From NCBI RefSeq assembly GCF_000003605.2, contig NW_003108601.1, positions 54,530-66,273 on the forward strand: a DNA stretch of 11,744 bases, written 5' to 3'. The notes below the pieces were generated by a model, which was not told the origin of the DNA, did no database searches, and worked only from the letters and a program-made list of their open reading frames with translations. The stretch comes from Saccoglossus kowalevskii (Eukaryota; Hemichordata; Enteropneusta; Harrimaniidae). This document shows positions 1-8,075 of this stretch, one piece after another (positions within the stretch are counted from its first letter, which is position 1; each line of letters starts with the position of its first letter). The position numbers were made by a program, and so were the translations under genes.

Positions 1-50
<50 letters not shown>
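1..50. repeat. (TA)n microsatellite, truncated by the window edge
   Basis: Twenty-five uninterrupted TA units open the window and then decay into TTATATTTAT. The true length is unknown because the tract runs off the left edge. Such long pure TA runs are typical of AT-rich animal or plant nuclear DNA and are often polymorphic or misassembled. Confidence 0.97.
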
Positions 51-56
<6 letters not shown>

Positions 57-1816
57 TTATCGTAACAGCCCGCTCATAACAAAAATGAATCTCGTCAATA
101 CAGTACAGTACATAGCTGCTGACGCTGCTATAACAATAATAAGTATTTTTAGCATAATCTTCGTCTTTCCTCGACAAATCAAAAACACTTTCGGTTCAAG
201 TTGTTGTTGCAGCATGTCTGCAAGCGTCTGATAGTATAAAAACAAATCCTGGGTGAGCGTGCGCACGACCAAAGTTGCCAGTGACTTGAAAATGCAATAT
301 AAGAGGGTTCATCTTGAACACTATCATTTATGAAATCATTTGCAATATCAGTTACATACTGTTTTGTAGATATGAAGTTTCTAAATATTAGTGACCTTGT
401 TGTGTATTAAAGAAATTTAGATTGGCTCGTACAGATTACCTGCACACTCACACGGGTGTGCAGTACTCACCATTTTATTGCATTAAACATTGAGGCTCTG
501 CTAATAGAATAATAGATAGGAAGAAAAATAATCTATTTATTCCCGTCTAGCGTCGTCAATTATAACACCATGCATATTTAAACATCATTTGATGGACATA
601 TGACAGGTACATGGCATCCACTCGCGCAAAATAGATGCATATTTGAAAGCTGTTTAATACAGGAAATACTATAATAAAACATTATCACCAGAAGCAAGTT
701 ACGTTTGCTGCCAATGATGTGTAGGCATTTTCTTTAATAGTTATAATTATGTGGTATAGATTGTATAATATACACTGTGGCTGTTATAGTTGCATGTCAT
801 TGATTTCTGAAAAAATGTGTGGGCGGATGTTTTAGGTTGAAACTTTGCATGTGTGTTATTTTCCGACGTGCTTCAACATAAAACAATTCAGAGTTCTTAT
901 AATTGAATGTTCTTCAAGAAAAATATTTAAATCACATGTGAGAATGTTCTTATGTGATTCGAAACACAGCCATCTCTTCAAATGCTGGGAATCAAACTTC
1001 GTTAGGCCAAGAGATTCTTCGCGACGTGTCTCGATTTCCACTTGTACATATGGAAGTACATACATATGACATATGTTTTTCCCGTTGACAAAATGTATTT
1101 TTGTGCGTTCACAATGTGCATACTCGTCACCAAAAAGTATTTTAAGTACTCTGAAAGACACTTTAAAAAAATATTAAAATACGAATGTTTGAATAGAAAA
1201 CGGCAAATGCTAACAGAGAATAGGCAATGAATAATGGAGGTTCAGCAGATAAAACAAATCCTTCGCGTTGCCACTGTAAGATTGGGCAAATTAAAATAGG
1301 TGAAATATGAATACGATTCTAAACGAAAACGTACATACACATTGAGATTGGTAATATTTCAAACCGTTTTCACAAATATTCTTTGTCTACTTATTAACGA
1401 AATATGTTTAGCATTTTTGGAGGCGAACATTTGACTTACAAGGACCGTGCATATATGCCTCTCATGGCAATAATATGGAAAAAAAACATACATGGCTTTA
1501 TGTTACCGCTAATATTTGTCACATAAGAGGAATTTTGGTAATCAATGTATACGTATAACTGTATTTGTGGAGGATTTACGTAGTCTTGAGAAATACTGTT
1601 TACAATAATTTCCGAACAAAAGGCTGTATTGTTGATCTAACAATTCTTTCAAGACTATGAGTCATTAAATCATGAAGCTCAACTTTATAAACATCATATT
1701 AATATTTACTTTCGCCTGACCCGTAATCTTGCTTCACTGGAGAAAATATATTATGAAATTATTGCTTGAACTGAATTAAGACTAAATGATTGATGCCATA
1801 CTTTTTTGGTTAAATG
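51..1816. other. AT-rich non-coding stretch, no gene seen
   Basis: I see no gene here. Two overlapping frames on opposite strands around 845-1161 (74 codons plus, 101 codons minus) cover the same bases and resemble no family I know, so at most one could be real and probably neither is. Small sequence features are an 8-bp hairpin at 440-463, a 13-base near-repeat at 570-582 and 635-647, three CATATG hexamers at 1047-1075, and a 10-base palindrome TATACGTATA at 1549-1558. A minus-strand GTGAGT donor-like match lies at 465-470 but has no exon to go with it. Confidence 0.6.
440..463. repeat. Perfect 8-bp inverted repeat with 8-base loop
   Basis: CTGCACAC at 440-447 is the exact reverse complement of GTGTGCAG at 456-463, with an 8-base loop between. 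It stands out against the AT-rich surroundings because the stem is mostly G/C pairs. No T run follows it and no gene is adjacent, so a terminator role is not supported. It is most simply a chance or repeat-derived hairpin. Confidence 0.55.
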
Positions 1817-1890
1817 TTCAATAAAAAAGTGTTTATAATAAAAATCATTACATTTTCTACGATATTTTTTCAATAAAGGTGTGTTTAATA
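1817..1890 (+). repeat. Short tandem near-duplicate, period about 52 bp
   Basis: TTCAATAAAAAAGTGTTTATAATA starting near 1817 recurs as a close relative, TTCAATAAAGGTGTGTTTAATA, starting near 1869. Each copy contains AATAAA followed by a GT-containing stretch, which resembles a polyadenylation signal with a downstream element. With no gene upstream, I treat this as a small local duplication in AT-rich DNA rather than a functional 3' end. Confidence 0.4.
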
Positions 1891-1992
1891 GAACATATAT
1901 TACAAATTGTATAATGTGTAATTATCAAGTATTATTATGTCGTAACTATTTATTCAAACAAATATTACGTTGTAATTAACAGCTCACATTAG

Positions 1993-2046
1993 CGTTGATA
2001 TTCGAAGTTGCATTACATGTAACATTTGCTTCAAATGATATCAACG
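1993..2046. repeat. Cruciform-like nested inverted repeat
   Basis: The outer arms CGTTGATAT (1993-2001) and ATATCAACG (2038-2046) are exact reverse complements. Inside them GAAG (2004-2007) can pair with CTTC (2029-2032) after an asymmetric internal loop. The centre is a perfect 10-base palindrome, TTACATGTAA (2013-2022). The whole folds into an irregular 54-base hairpin. It could be a relic of a small palindromic transposable element. No flanking target duplication is evident. Confidence 0.5.
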
Positions 2047-2096
2047 TTCTTCACTTTATTTACCAACAAATATATTATTTATCTACTGATAGGGGA

Positions 2097-2146
2097 TGTA
2101 ATCACAAATGTCAGGCAAGGTCATTAAGGTCAAAGATATGATTACA
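2097..2146 (+). promoter_or_regulatory. AGGTCA direct repeat, 3-base spacer (DR3), inside an 8-bp inverted repeat
   Basis: Two perfect AGGTCA half-sites (2118-2123 and 2127-2132) are separated by TTA, which is the DR3 arrangement bound by some nuclear-receptor dimers. The 8-mers TGTAATCA (2097-2104) and TGATTACA (2139-2146) are exact reverse complements and enclose it. The sequence is clear; a regulatory function is inference, because no promoter or gene is visible nearby. AGGTCA-rich tracts are also common inside invertebrate dispersed repeats, so this may be repeat-derived. Confidence 0.4.
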
Positions 2147-2404
2147 AGTGTTCCTAAATCTTATGAATATTGTGACATACTTTAAGTCCTAATCTTTAGG
2201 TTTCTGATCGTTAAACAGGAATAATAGTTCAGTTGGTTGATACAAAGATATTGTAATAATGATCAGTCCCATTTATGTTTATGTTAAAATGTGTTTAATT
2301 ATAGAAAATTAGCTTTAGGTAATTAACTACAAATATAGTACAATGGTTGGCAAATTAACCTCACTGTTATTCAGCAAATATCCATATTACTTCTGAACAA
2401 TATA

Positions 2405-2690
2405 AGCTAGCGATAAGATGTGTTGTTGATAATATATTGAAGACATTTTATCGTGTACTTCTATAAAAAAAAATGTTTAATGCATGCAAAAATCACCAGA
2501 TTTGAAATTCAAACGCATATCACCGAATTACTTCTTTAGAGGTCGAACACACAATCCAGGGGTCATTGACCCCAATACTACGTACAGATATGCATGATGT
2601 CAGAGGTCATTCAACATGTAAACACTTGACAGCTAATGTATTGAAATAGCTGATCTAGCATCAGATATAACAGCAACAGAGTGAAAATCA
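2405..2690 (+). repeat. Dispersed repeat family, copy 1
   Basis: This copy matches copy 3 at 10325-10605 over nearly its whole length, and its 3' core also matches copy 2 at 3288-3380. In the core (about 2563-2675 here) I count roughly eight differences from copy 3 in about 112 aligned positions. The 5' part is more diverged but still alignable; for example GAAGACATTTTATCGTGTAC near 2440 matches near 10349 with two changes. All three copies keep TGTAAACA (2617-2624 here). I see no poly-A tail, pol III box or clear terminal inverted repeat, so the class is unknown: possibly a MITE, SINE-like or satellite-derived element. Confidence 0.85.
2559..2573. promoter_or_regulatory. 15-bp perfect palindrome of inverted-repeat-1 nuclear-receptor type
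   Basis: GGGGTCA and TGACCCC are exact reverse complements around a single central T at 2566. This is the IR1 spacing recognised by ecdysone-receptor/FXR-type dimers. It lies inside dispersed-repeat copy 1. The equivalent site in copy 3 (about 10455-10466) is degraded on its left half, and copy 2 lacks it. Function is inferred only from motif shape, and the poor conservation between copies argues against a selected role. Confidence 0.35.
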
Positions 2691-3100
2691 TATTATTTCA
2701 CTGATCACAACACATTATTTGAAATCATAAGTGGCAAATAAATCACGATTTGATGTAGTTAGTTACATGTTTACGATCTACTGACTTACCTTCGTGACAC
2801 AGCTGCTAGCACGAGCACATTCTAATTGGCTCAAGTGGAAACCTAGGTGGTGTATCTGAAATTTGCGTATTTGCTAGACTGAGGACAATTATGGACCTTC
2901 ACTTCAAATAAATACCATGTGTGTTGCTGCTGTGATATTTTGAGACAGCTGTGCGATCTCCCGCTTTCAGTTGTGCCCTACATAATAACAGCGTTCCTCT
3001 GCAAGCAAGACTCCTGCATTTCTGTGGATCTGTGAGCTATCATCAATGCACACATCCCTGGACTTGTTTCATTGTATTTTATGTACTTTATAATTATAAT
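2691..3100. other. Slightly GC-richer block without a supported gene
   Basis: About 2790-3060 is visibly less AT-rich than its surroundings and could be an exon remnant or transposable-element sequence. On the minus strand AAG|GTAAGT (2792-2784) is an excellent splice-donor match, and the frame just upstream of it is open back to a stop near 2875, about 25 codons. That is too short to call an exon. A tRNA-like A-box look-alike (TGGCTCAAGTGG, near 2827) has no partner B box. I recognise no protein. Confidence 0.3.
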
Positions 3101-3282
3101 TGTAATTATGTTTAGAGATATTAACGCGAGGAGCTTTAACCCGATATTTTGGGTGTATGTTTATTTGATTTCCAGTAAAATTGCCTTGTCTACCCCATTC
3201 TAGCAGTGAAAGAACCTCCTGTCCAGTGTGAGTTATGTGGGTGGCCCTCTCAATTGCCATAAGCAGGCCTTACACTGTGACA
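3101..3282 (-). mobile_element. Candidate small solo LTR (TGT...ACA ends, ATAAT flanks)
   Basis: The 182-base segment begins TGTAATTATG and ends CTGTGACA. It is flanked on both sides by ATAAT (3096-3100 and 3283-3287), matching the 5-base target duplication usual for Gypsy-type LTR elements. Read on the minus strand it starts TGTCACAGTG and contains AATAAA about two thirds along, as an LTR might. No primer-binding site, polypurine tract or retroviral-type protein is visible next to it, so it could only be a solo LTR. The ends share little beyond TGT/ACA, and ATAAT is common in this AT-rich DNA, so coincidence is possible. A 63-codon minus-strand frame inside it is not recognised. Confidence 0.33.
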
Positions 3283-3287
3283 ATAAT

Positions 3288-3380
3288 CCCAATACTACGA
3301 TATGCATGATGTCAAAGTTCATTGAAAATGTAAACACTTGACAGCTAATGTATTGATGCAGCATTAGATATAACAACAAT
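3288..3380 (+). repeat. Dispersed repeat family, copy 2 (partial, with internal deletions)
   Basis: From CCCAATACTACG to AGATATAACAACAA this follows copies 1 and 3 closely. It lacks about five bases after TACTACG and about ten bases in the middle of the 3' part. TGTAAACA is retained at 3329-3336. The upstream half seen in copies 1 and 3, including the GGGGTCA palindrome, is missing; the homology starts right at the candidate solo-LTR boundary. It sits about 700 bp downstream of copy 1 in the same orientation. Confidence 0.8.
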
Positions 3381-3605
3381 GTCCTTGTTTACTGTTGCAA
3401 GCAGCAACTTAGTTGTGTTACTTATATTCAATGATAGTATATATAATTATGGAGTAAAATTTAAATAATTTTATTGTTCGTCGCTATATAGATTTTGATG
3501 TGAACTAGCTAATTGGTGTCTTGCAAAAGAGTGTGCATTTGTCATAATAGCGATATATTTATCGACTGCTCCACGTGCCCACACCTGCACAAATATCATA
3601 AATAT

Positions 3606-3665
3606 CAAACGAATTGAAAACAAATATTGGCTACACACACGTGTAATATTGTTTTCAATTGTCTG
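3606..3665. repeat. Long imperfect hairpin, about 16-20 bp stem
   Basis: The 17 bases at 3612-3628 pair with the 16 bases at 3645-3660 over 16 pairs, with a single bulged A at 3624. The stem can be extended outward by a few more pairs (to about 3606/3665) past a bulged G and a mismatch. The 16-base loop holds the palindrome ACACGTGT (3637-3644). It resembles a MITE remnant or a small foldback. It is somewhat short and AT-rich for a microRNA precursor, but that is not excluded. Confidence 0.6.
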
Positions 3666-3992
3666 TATGTTAGCTGTCATGATTGGATAAATGCCGATTT
3701 TGGTGTGGCACTATGCATGTTTCAAAATCGTGGTCATTACATCACAATACAACATACAGAAATTCAAATGCAATAATGTTTCCACAACTATTGATGCATT
3801 GAAGATAGGACTGCATTTTGATAACTTGCTTACAAATCCAAATTTACATCGAACTATTATCGGATGAGTATGTTGGTCTGAACTAATATTTATCACCAGT
3901 TTGTCAAAAACATGGCAAAGTACCCGTTTCTCTTGCTATGGTTAACAGAGTAATTTGCCCCAACTAACAAATCACTTGGAGAAATTTTATTT

Positions 3993-4012
3993 ATGTTTAC
4001 ATTTGTAAACAT
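3993..4012. promoter_or_regulatory. Inverted pair of forkhead-like sites
   Basis: ATGTTTAC (3993-4000) and GTAAACAT (4005-4012) are exact reverse complements separated by ATTT. Each arm contains GTAAAC, the core of forkhead-factor binding sites. It is also simply an 8-bp hairpin with a 4-base loop. Function is inferred from motif shape only. Confidence 0.35.
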
Positions 4013-4434
4013 GTACTGTATTACAAAATCTAGCAATTGTATTGCATAATATGTCTTGAAAGGCATGTAGTTTATGTGCCGGTAAGTCAACTCGCAGTGG
4101 CCCAGAAACTTCAGTATGCAAGCCAAATATTACCTGTATGCTTGTGTATATGCAATATTAACTGCGTTAATTCTGACAACATCGTTTTATAATGCAGACC
4201 ACGGAAATGGCACAGAGAAGACGTTGATATTTTATGTTGATATGTAAAGAAAATCGTTTCATACACGTTGTGTGAGCAAAATTTAGGCAATAGCGATTAT
4301 GTTTACGTCAATTATGTAAGTGGATTACCGATGACAGTATTTTACATCGTACATGTACGCATAATGGCTCAAAGGTTAATTGGATGCTAAAAGAAATGTT
4401 ACTATTAGGATTATCTACAAAGTAAACGTTTTTC

Positions 4435-4500
4435 GAATATTAAATGTTCAATATTCACAAAATACGATGACGAAAATTTGCTATTGAATATTTACCATTT
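4435..4500. repeat. Cluster of GAATATT/AATATTC inverted repeats
   Basis: GAATATT (4435-4441) is the reverse complement of AATATTC (4450-4456) with an 8-base loop. The segment AAATGTTCAATATTC (4442-4456) can alternatively pair with GAATATTTACCATTT (4486-4500), matching 12 of 15. These give two competing hairpins in AT-rich DNA. GAAnnTTC-like heat-shock elements are not present in proper alternating form. Confidence 0.4.
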
Positions 4501-5414
4501 CCTGTGACAAATAAAAAAAATTACATGCACATAAATTAGGTCACATTTTTGCGCTAATCTGTGGACAGGTTGTAATATCGTCGGGATTTTCGTGTTGCAT
4601 CTAACACATTAGAATACTAGCTTGAATGATCGTGAATTTGTTTCCCCTCCTGCTTTTTAGCATCGACCAGTTTCAATGAAACGTCAAAGTCTCCAAATTA
4701 AATGTAGATGTGCCACGCACAACTGTTTGCTGATCACCGTATATTGTCTTGTAACGACCAAAAATCTCCATCATCATTACTATTTGCATTAGGTAGCTAC
4801 CAAATGACTTAATTGAGTTCTGCAATATTCGATTTAAACCCTGTTTGTATTGTCTCTATTCACAATTAGTGGCACAAAAACTACCGGCTTATGCAAATCA
4901 AAGCATTGCTGTGAATATCTTTTCATTTAGCAAAGCAGTCAATATAGACAAAATAGTTTTTAAATCGATCTTGAATATAATAAGAATTATACGGAGCAGA
5001 ATAAAATCAATGTTGCTACATATCGAAAATTACTGGCTAAAACGAAACTGCAATGTACATTGATAAATCTAACTTTCATAATGATTACTGTAGATTATTT
5101 AAAGTGTTTTTATTTATTTCTGAGCAGCGCAATAATACTTAAATTCTGTTACAAATTTTACCCACATTTGTTTTTTAAAACCTCGACGGAAATTTATTTC
5201 CTGTTTTCATTCATTTTCATAGTGTGACTTCAAACATACATTTTGTGAGCCATAGTCGTATGTTAACTAGTATTACACATTTTTGTTATTTGTTTTATGC
5301 TTGTTTATAGTTATTGCAATATTTCTCACTATGTATATATTTACAAACAGACATATAATCAAAATATGTCATTATACACCTTAATATGACAGAAATTGAT
5401 AAAAAGGTACTAAA

Positions 5415-5437
5415 GATATTTTTTATCAAAAAATGTC
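5415..5437. repeat. AT-rich hairpin, 10-bp stem, 3-base loop
   Basis: GATATTTTTT pairs with AAAAAATGTC around the loop ATC, with one wobble pair. A farther GGTAC/GTACC pair (about 5406-5410 and 5448-5452) could extend it loosely. No gene abuts it, so a terminator call is not justified. Confidence 0.4.
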
Positions 5438-5467
5438 AAAAAAATAGTGTACCATAATTAATAACTA

Positions 5468-5767
5468 ATGCATGTGAATTTATTTATGACTTGTTGTGAT
5501 AACTGGGAAGTTCAAAGTTATGTTCTTGCCAAGAATAGTTGGTGCAGCAAAACGTTGGTATATGATATTGCCATTATTCAACATGCAGTTTGCGAATACG
5601 CACGTTTTTTTTCTGATTATTCTGTTAAGGATGAAATAATACCAGTTGTATTTTGTTCTTATATTGAAAGATACATTGGGGAATTCAGCGTCTACATTTT
5701 CACGTACAATCTGGCCTTGTCAGCTCTCAAAACCTTTCACAACCCTGTCTGCAAAAAAACATCATGA
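5468..5767 (+). CDS. Doubtful 99-codon open frame, unrecognised
   Basis: This is listed only because it is the most protein-like of the long frames by residue balance: it has acidic residues, two tryptophans and six cysteines spread along it. The start is bounded by an in-frame TAA two codons upstream, and the bases before ATG (CTA) are a weak eukaryotic initiation context. I see no signal peptide, transmembrane segment or known motif. No splice sites, promoter or polyadenylation signal frame it convincingly. A rough estimate for DNA this AT-rich gives about one frame of this length per window by chance. Most likely it is spurious; alternatively it is a decayed exon or transposon fragment. 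Confidence 0.1.
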   Translation: MHVNLFMTCCDNWEVQSYVLAKNSWCSKTLVYDIAIIQHAVCEYARFFSDYSVKDEIIPVVFCSYIERYIGEFSVYIFTYNLALSALKTFHNPVCKKTS

Positions 5768-6799
5768 TGTTAAGCCATTCATTTCTTTGCAATCTCAGTA
5801 GAGTATCATTGTATAAAACATCGGACACTTTGTACATCATGTTTGTTGCGTTTTATCACAACTGAATCGAATTGCTCGACACACATCATACAGATCTATT
5901 GGTTGTGTGAACATGACGTCCAATGAATATCGTATATTAGCCAGATTCAAACTAGTCATCCTCAATTGTGCATTAAAGACTGCCATAGAACTCCCAAAAG
6001 ACTTAATTCAATTTATATACCGGAATGTGTCCTATCTGCTCATTTCTTGCAGATAATCTGACATAAACGCAACGTACAAAACGTAGGAAACCGAAGAATG
6101 ATATAATGCAAAGATACATATTCTTGATAACTAAATGTTAATTTTAGCGAGATAAAATTACAATATAAATAGCGTCATACTTACTGTAGAATACTCTACT
6201 TCTGTTTTTGTCATTGTTTTCTCGTTGCCTAATTCTAAACTGGTAATTGTAACTGGTAAAAGTTGTCCTTGCAACTTTAAACTAAATAGCTAAGATTTGT
6301 ACAGCACATATTCATTTTCCGACAGATATCGCCACCTTATGTTATAAATATTGTATTAATAGTAGCTAACCTATTACAAATACTACATAATTAACTGTAA
6401 TGTTTTTTTTGTTTTTTTTTGTACAACAGCAACAATGTTTGAACTACAAGCATGCTGGGTAAAATACGTTTTAAGTTCAATATCTAACGTGCACTTACCG
6501 TTCACGAAGGTTCAACAAAAGTAATGCACATTGAATAATTTTTTTTTATTTACAATATATTCTCATTTATTTCTGAGACGCCTCCGCAAACTACATTTTC
6601 ATCTTGTCAAACTAACAACTTAAATGTCATGGTTTAATGGCAGGTGAAAAGTTCGTGTGTCAAATCAGCAGTAATTATTGACATTGCGTATCGTAATGTG
6701 TTTGTAACCCGGGCGTATTTTATGCATTTTTATACCAATACTAATATGGCTATTTTGTATATTGTTAGACTTAAATCACTTATATATGTACATATGATA
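5768..6799. other. AT-rich non-coding stretch, no gene seen
   Basis: No gene or strong structure is visible. The only obvious low-complexity tract is T8-G-T9 at 6403-6420, followed by a poly-T stretch near 6540-6547. The 90-codon frame beginning at 6644 is rich in I, F, Y, M and C, as expected of translated AT-rich DNA, and is not recognised. Confidence 0.55.
6403..6420 (+). repeat. Poly-T tract (T8 G T9)
   Basis: Eighteen bases of T interrupted by one G. On the minus strand this is a poly-A run, which could be the tail of an old retroposed insert, but I see no matching target duplication or body sequence. Confidence 0.7.
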
Positions 6800-6873
6800 T
6801 TTTGTGGTATGGCGCCCTTTTGTGGTACACTTTGTCATGGCTTGTGGTTTTTGACTGGTGGTATTTTGTGTAA
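6800..6873 (+). repeat. Degenerate TTTTGTGGTA short repeat
   Basis: TTTTGTGGTA occurs at 6800-6809 and 6818-6827 (period 18). The related words GCTTGTGGTTTT, TGGTGGTATT and TTTTGTGTAA follow up to about 6873. It is a weak, decayed tandem array of a GTGG-containing unit, distinct from the AT-rich background. Confidence 0.4.
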
Positions 6874-7639
6874 TGTATCATTTATTTGTATAAATTTCGA
6901 CTTTGCAATTCCATAGTGGTGTAGTCGTTTATCATACATGTCAAATTATGAAATTGTTCATTCTGGAACTTTCTGGAGGCGTTGCACTGGAAGGAAGAGA
7001 AAAAAACATCTCTCTCTCTCGCTCTATCTTTGGGTCAAGCCAGCAACGTCGTGCCACTAGGAGCACAGGAACTATAATCATCAGTCCATATGAGTGGGTG
7101 GATAAACATACAAAAAGAATGAAAAATGTAATCTATAAAAAATATCAGCTCCAAGAATATTTGTTGCTCTTTCAAATTTCGCTAAAGCCTTTCCTATATT
7201 TTACTGATATCTGCTGAATAAATACAAAAAATACACAACATTACTACATGTACGAATATTCTTACGGTCAACGAATGCTCGACATAGTTGAAGGCGTGGT
7301 CTATTCAGAATGTGTAAAGAACCAATCACAATACTGGTTAAGAACAATATCCTATTGATTAGTTGTATATTATGACATATCTTCTTTGCGCTTTGTCCGA
7401 GGTATGTGTTTGCTAATGAGGAATAACAACACAAATTTCTCATACATTTGATGTAGTTTTTATAATCCATATATTAAAAAAAACATTAATGTAGAACCTC
7501 GTTCAGAAACATGTCTGATGCAACGTCTATATTTAAAATCCGCACCTCAGCGTCTCACTTAAATTTTACTGGGCTATTTAGGCTTGACGGAAGAGCGCCT
7601 CATCGAACGACATCACGCTTCACTACACGCCTATTTTAT
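6874..7639. other. Non-coding stretch with a (TC)6 tract, no gene supported
   Basis: (TC)6 lies at 7009-7020 and continues into a pyrimidine-rich stretch that would serve as a 3' splice-site tract, ending in several AG dinucleotides near 7037-7063. A 104-codon plus-strand frame (6903-7217) runs through this microsatellite and is not recognised. On the minus strand an 89-codon frame (7201-7470) is likewise unrecognised. The AACCA/TGGTT pair near 7320-7339 is a 5-bp hairpin only. Confidence 0.45.
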
Positions 7640-8010
7640 TCCCAATAGAAATTCTAATTATAAAGGGTTCAAGCCAACGGAGCCTTGGCTCCTACTGCTA
7701 TAGCTTGGATTTCTACCTATTTTTAGGGATCTAAGTCATTTTGTCTTTGAGCTATATTATTATCAATCAATTTGTTTAGGTGTTAATACCTGAAGGCTAA
7801 CTATTATTATGGTCTATATTTTTCTTGTTTTATCACTCCAGGGGCAAACCCCAAGGGACTAGGCCCATATTATTATTATACAGTTTTTAGGCTCCATTAT
7901 TTAAAATTCATACCTTGGCTTGTCACATAAATACTATTTGGCTTTTATGTTTGTGTGGTTGAGTGTCCTCAGTGGAGGATATCAGGCTTCCCCGAATTTT
8001 ATTCTGACTA
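7640..8010. mobile_element. Probable decayed transposable-element fragment
   Basis: Sequence texture changes here. G+C rises, CpG is sparse, and short G/C-rich foldbacks appear: GGAGCC-TT-GGCTCC at 7679-7692, GGGG-CAAA-CCCC at 7841-7852, and TCCTC/GAGGA near 7967-7980. Three ATTATTAT-type runs are spaced through it. No open frame or terminal repeat could be defined, so the boundaries are approximate. I call it a repeat fragment from composition and foldback content, not from a recognised family. Confidence 0.35.
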
Positions 8011-8015
8011 AGAGA

Positions 8016-8067
8016 GATGATCAAAATCAAACGAGCGGTTTCCGGCCCGCGGAGCTCCGATGATCAA
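8016..8067 (+). repeat. 9-bp direct repeat flanking a 34-bp GC-rich insert
   Basis: GATGATCAA occurs at 8016-8024 and again at 8059-8067. Between them is a GC-rich 34-mer containing CCGCGG (8047-8052) and the 10-base palindrome CGGAGCTCCG (8050-8059). The arrangement looks like a target duplication around a tiny insertion, or a slippage duplication. The 9 bases are identical, but the context is too short to decide. Confidence 0.45.
8036..8059 (+). repeat. GC-rich motif, left member of an inverted pair
   Basis: CGGTTTCCGGC (8036-8046) followed by CCGCGGAGCTCCG (8047-8059). Its reverse complement recurs at 9231-9261, where the 11-mer is identical and the 13-mer matches at 11 of 13, with seven extra bases between the two parts. 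Together they could be terminal inverted repeats of a segment of about 1.2 kb, or two fragments of one GC-rich repeat in opposite orientation. Confidence 0.5.
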
Positions 8068-8075
8068 CACACACT

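Larger units (their letters stand above)
3382..5414. other. AT-rich non-coding stretch with hairpins, no gene seen
   Basis: No gene is supported. Minus-strand frames of 61-77 codons at 3471-4126 and one of 72 codons at 4845-5063 have no recognisable domain and are of chance length. The structured parts, the hairpins at 3606-3665, 3993-4012 and 4435-4500, are listed separately. CACGTG E-boxes occur at 3572-3577 and 3638-3643, the second in the loop of a hairpin. Confidence 0.55.

Noticed and set aside
970-1015. Minus-strand tRNA-like signal (TTCGAATC with a possible A box upstream)
   Set aside because: No acceptor or anticodon stem can be formed, and the A-box match is poor.
845-1161. Overlapping 74- and 101-codon frames on opposite strands
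   Set aside because: They share the same bases, match no family I know, and their lengths are near chance expectation for six frames over this window.
1817-1880. AATAAA motifs as a real polyadenylation site
   Set aside because: AATAAA is frequent in this composition and there is no upstream gene.
2820-2890. TGGCTCAAGTGG as a tRNA or SINE A box
   Set aside because: No B box (GGTTCGA-type) follows at a usable distance and there is no poly-A tail.
3069-3260. 63-codon minus-strand frame
   Set aside because: It falls almost entirely inside the candidate solo LTR, resembles no known protein, and its C-terminal end is low-complexity NYNYNYK.
3471-4126. Series of 61-77-codon minus-strand frames
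   Set aside because: Adjacent in position but with no shared phase logic, splice sites or recognisable motif; ordinary for AT-rich DNA.
6644-7217. 90- and 104-codon plus-strand frames lying end to end
   Set aside because: The second passes through a TC microsatellite, neither is recognised, and the first has the I/F/Y/C-rich make-up of translated AT-rich non-coding DNA.
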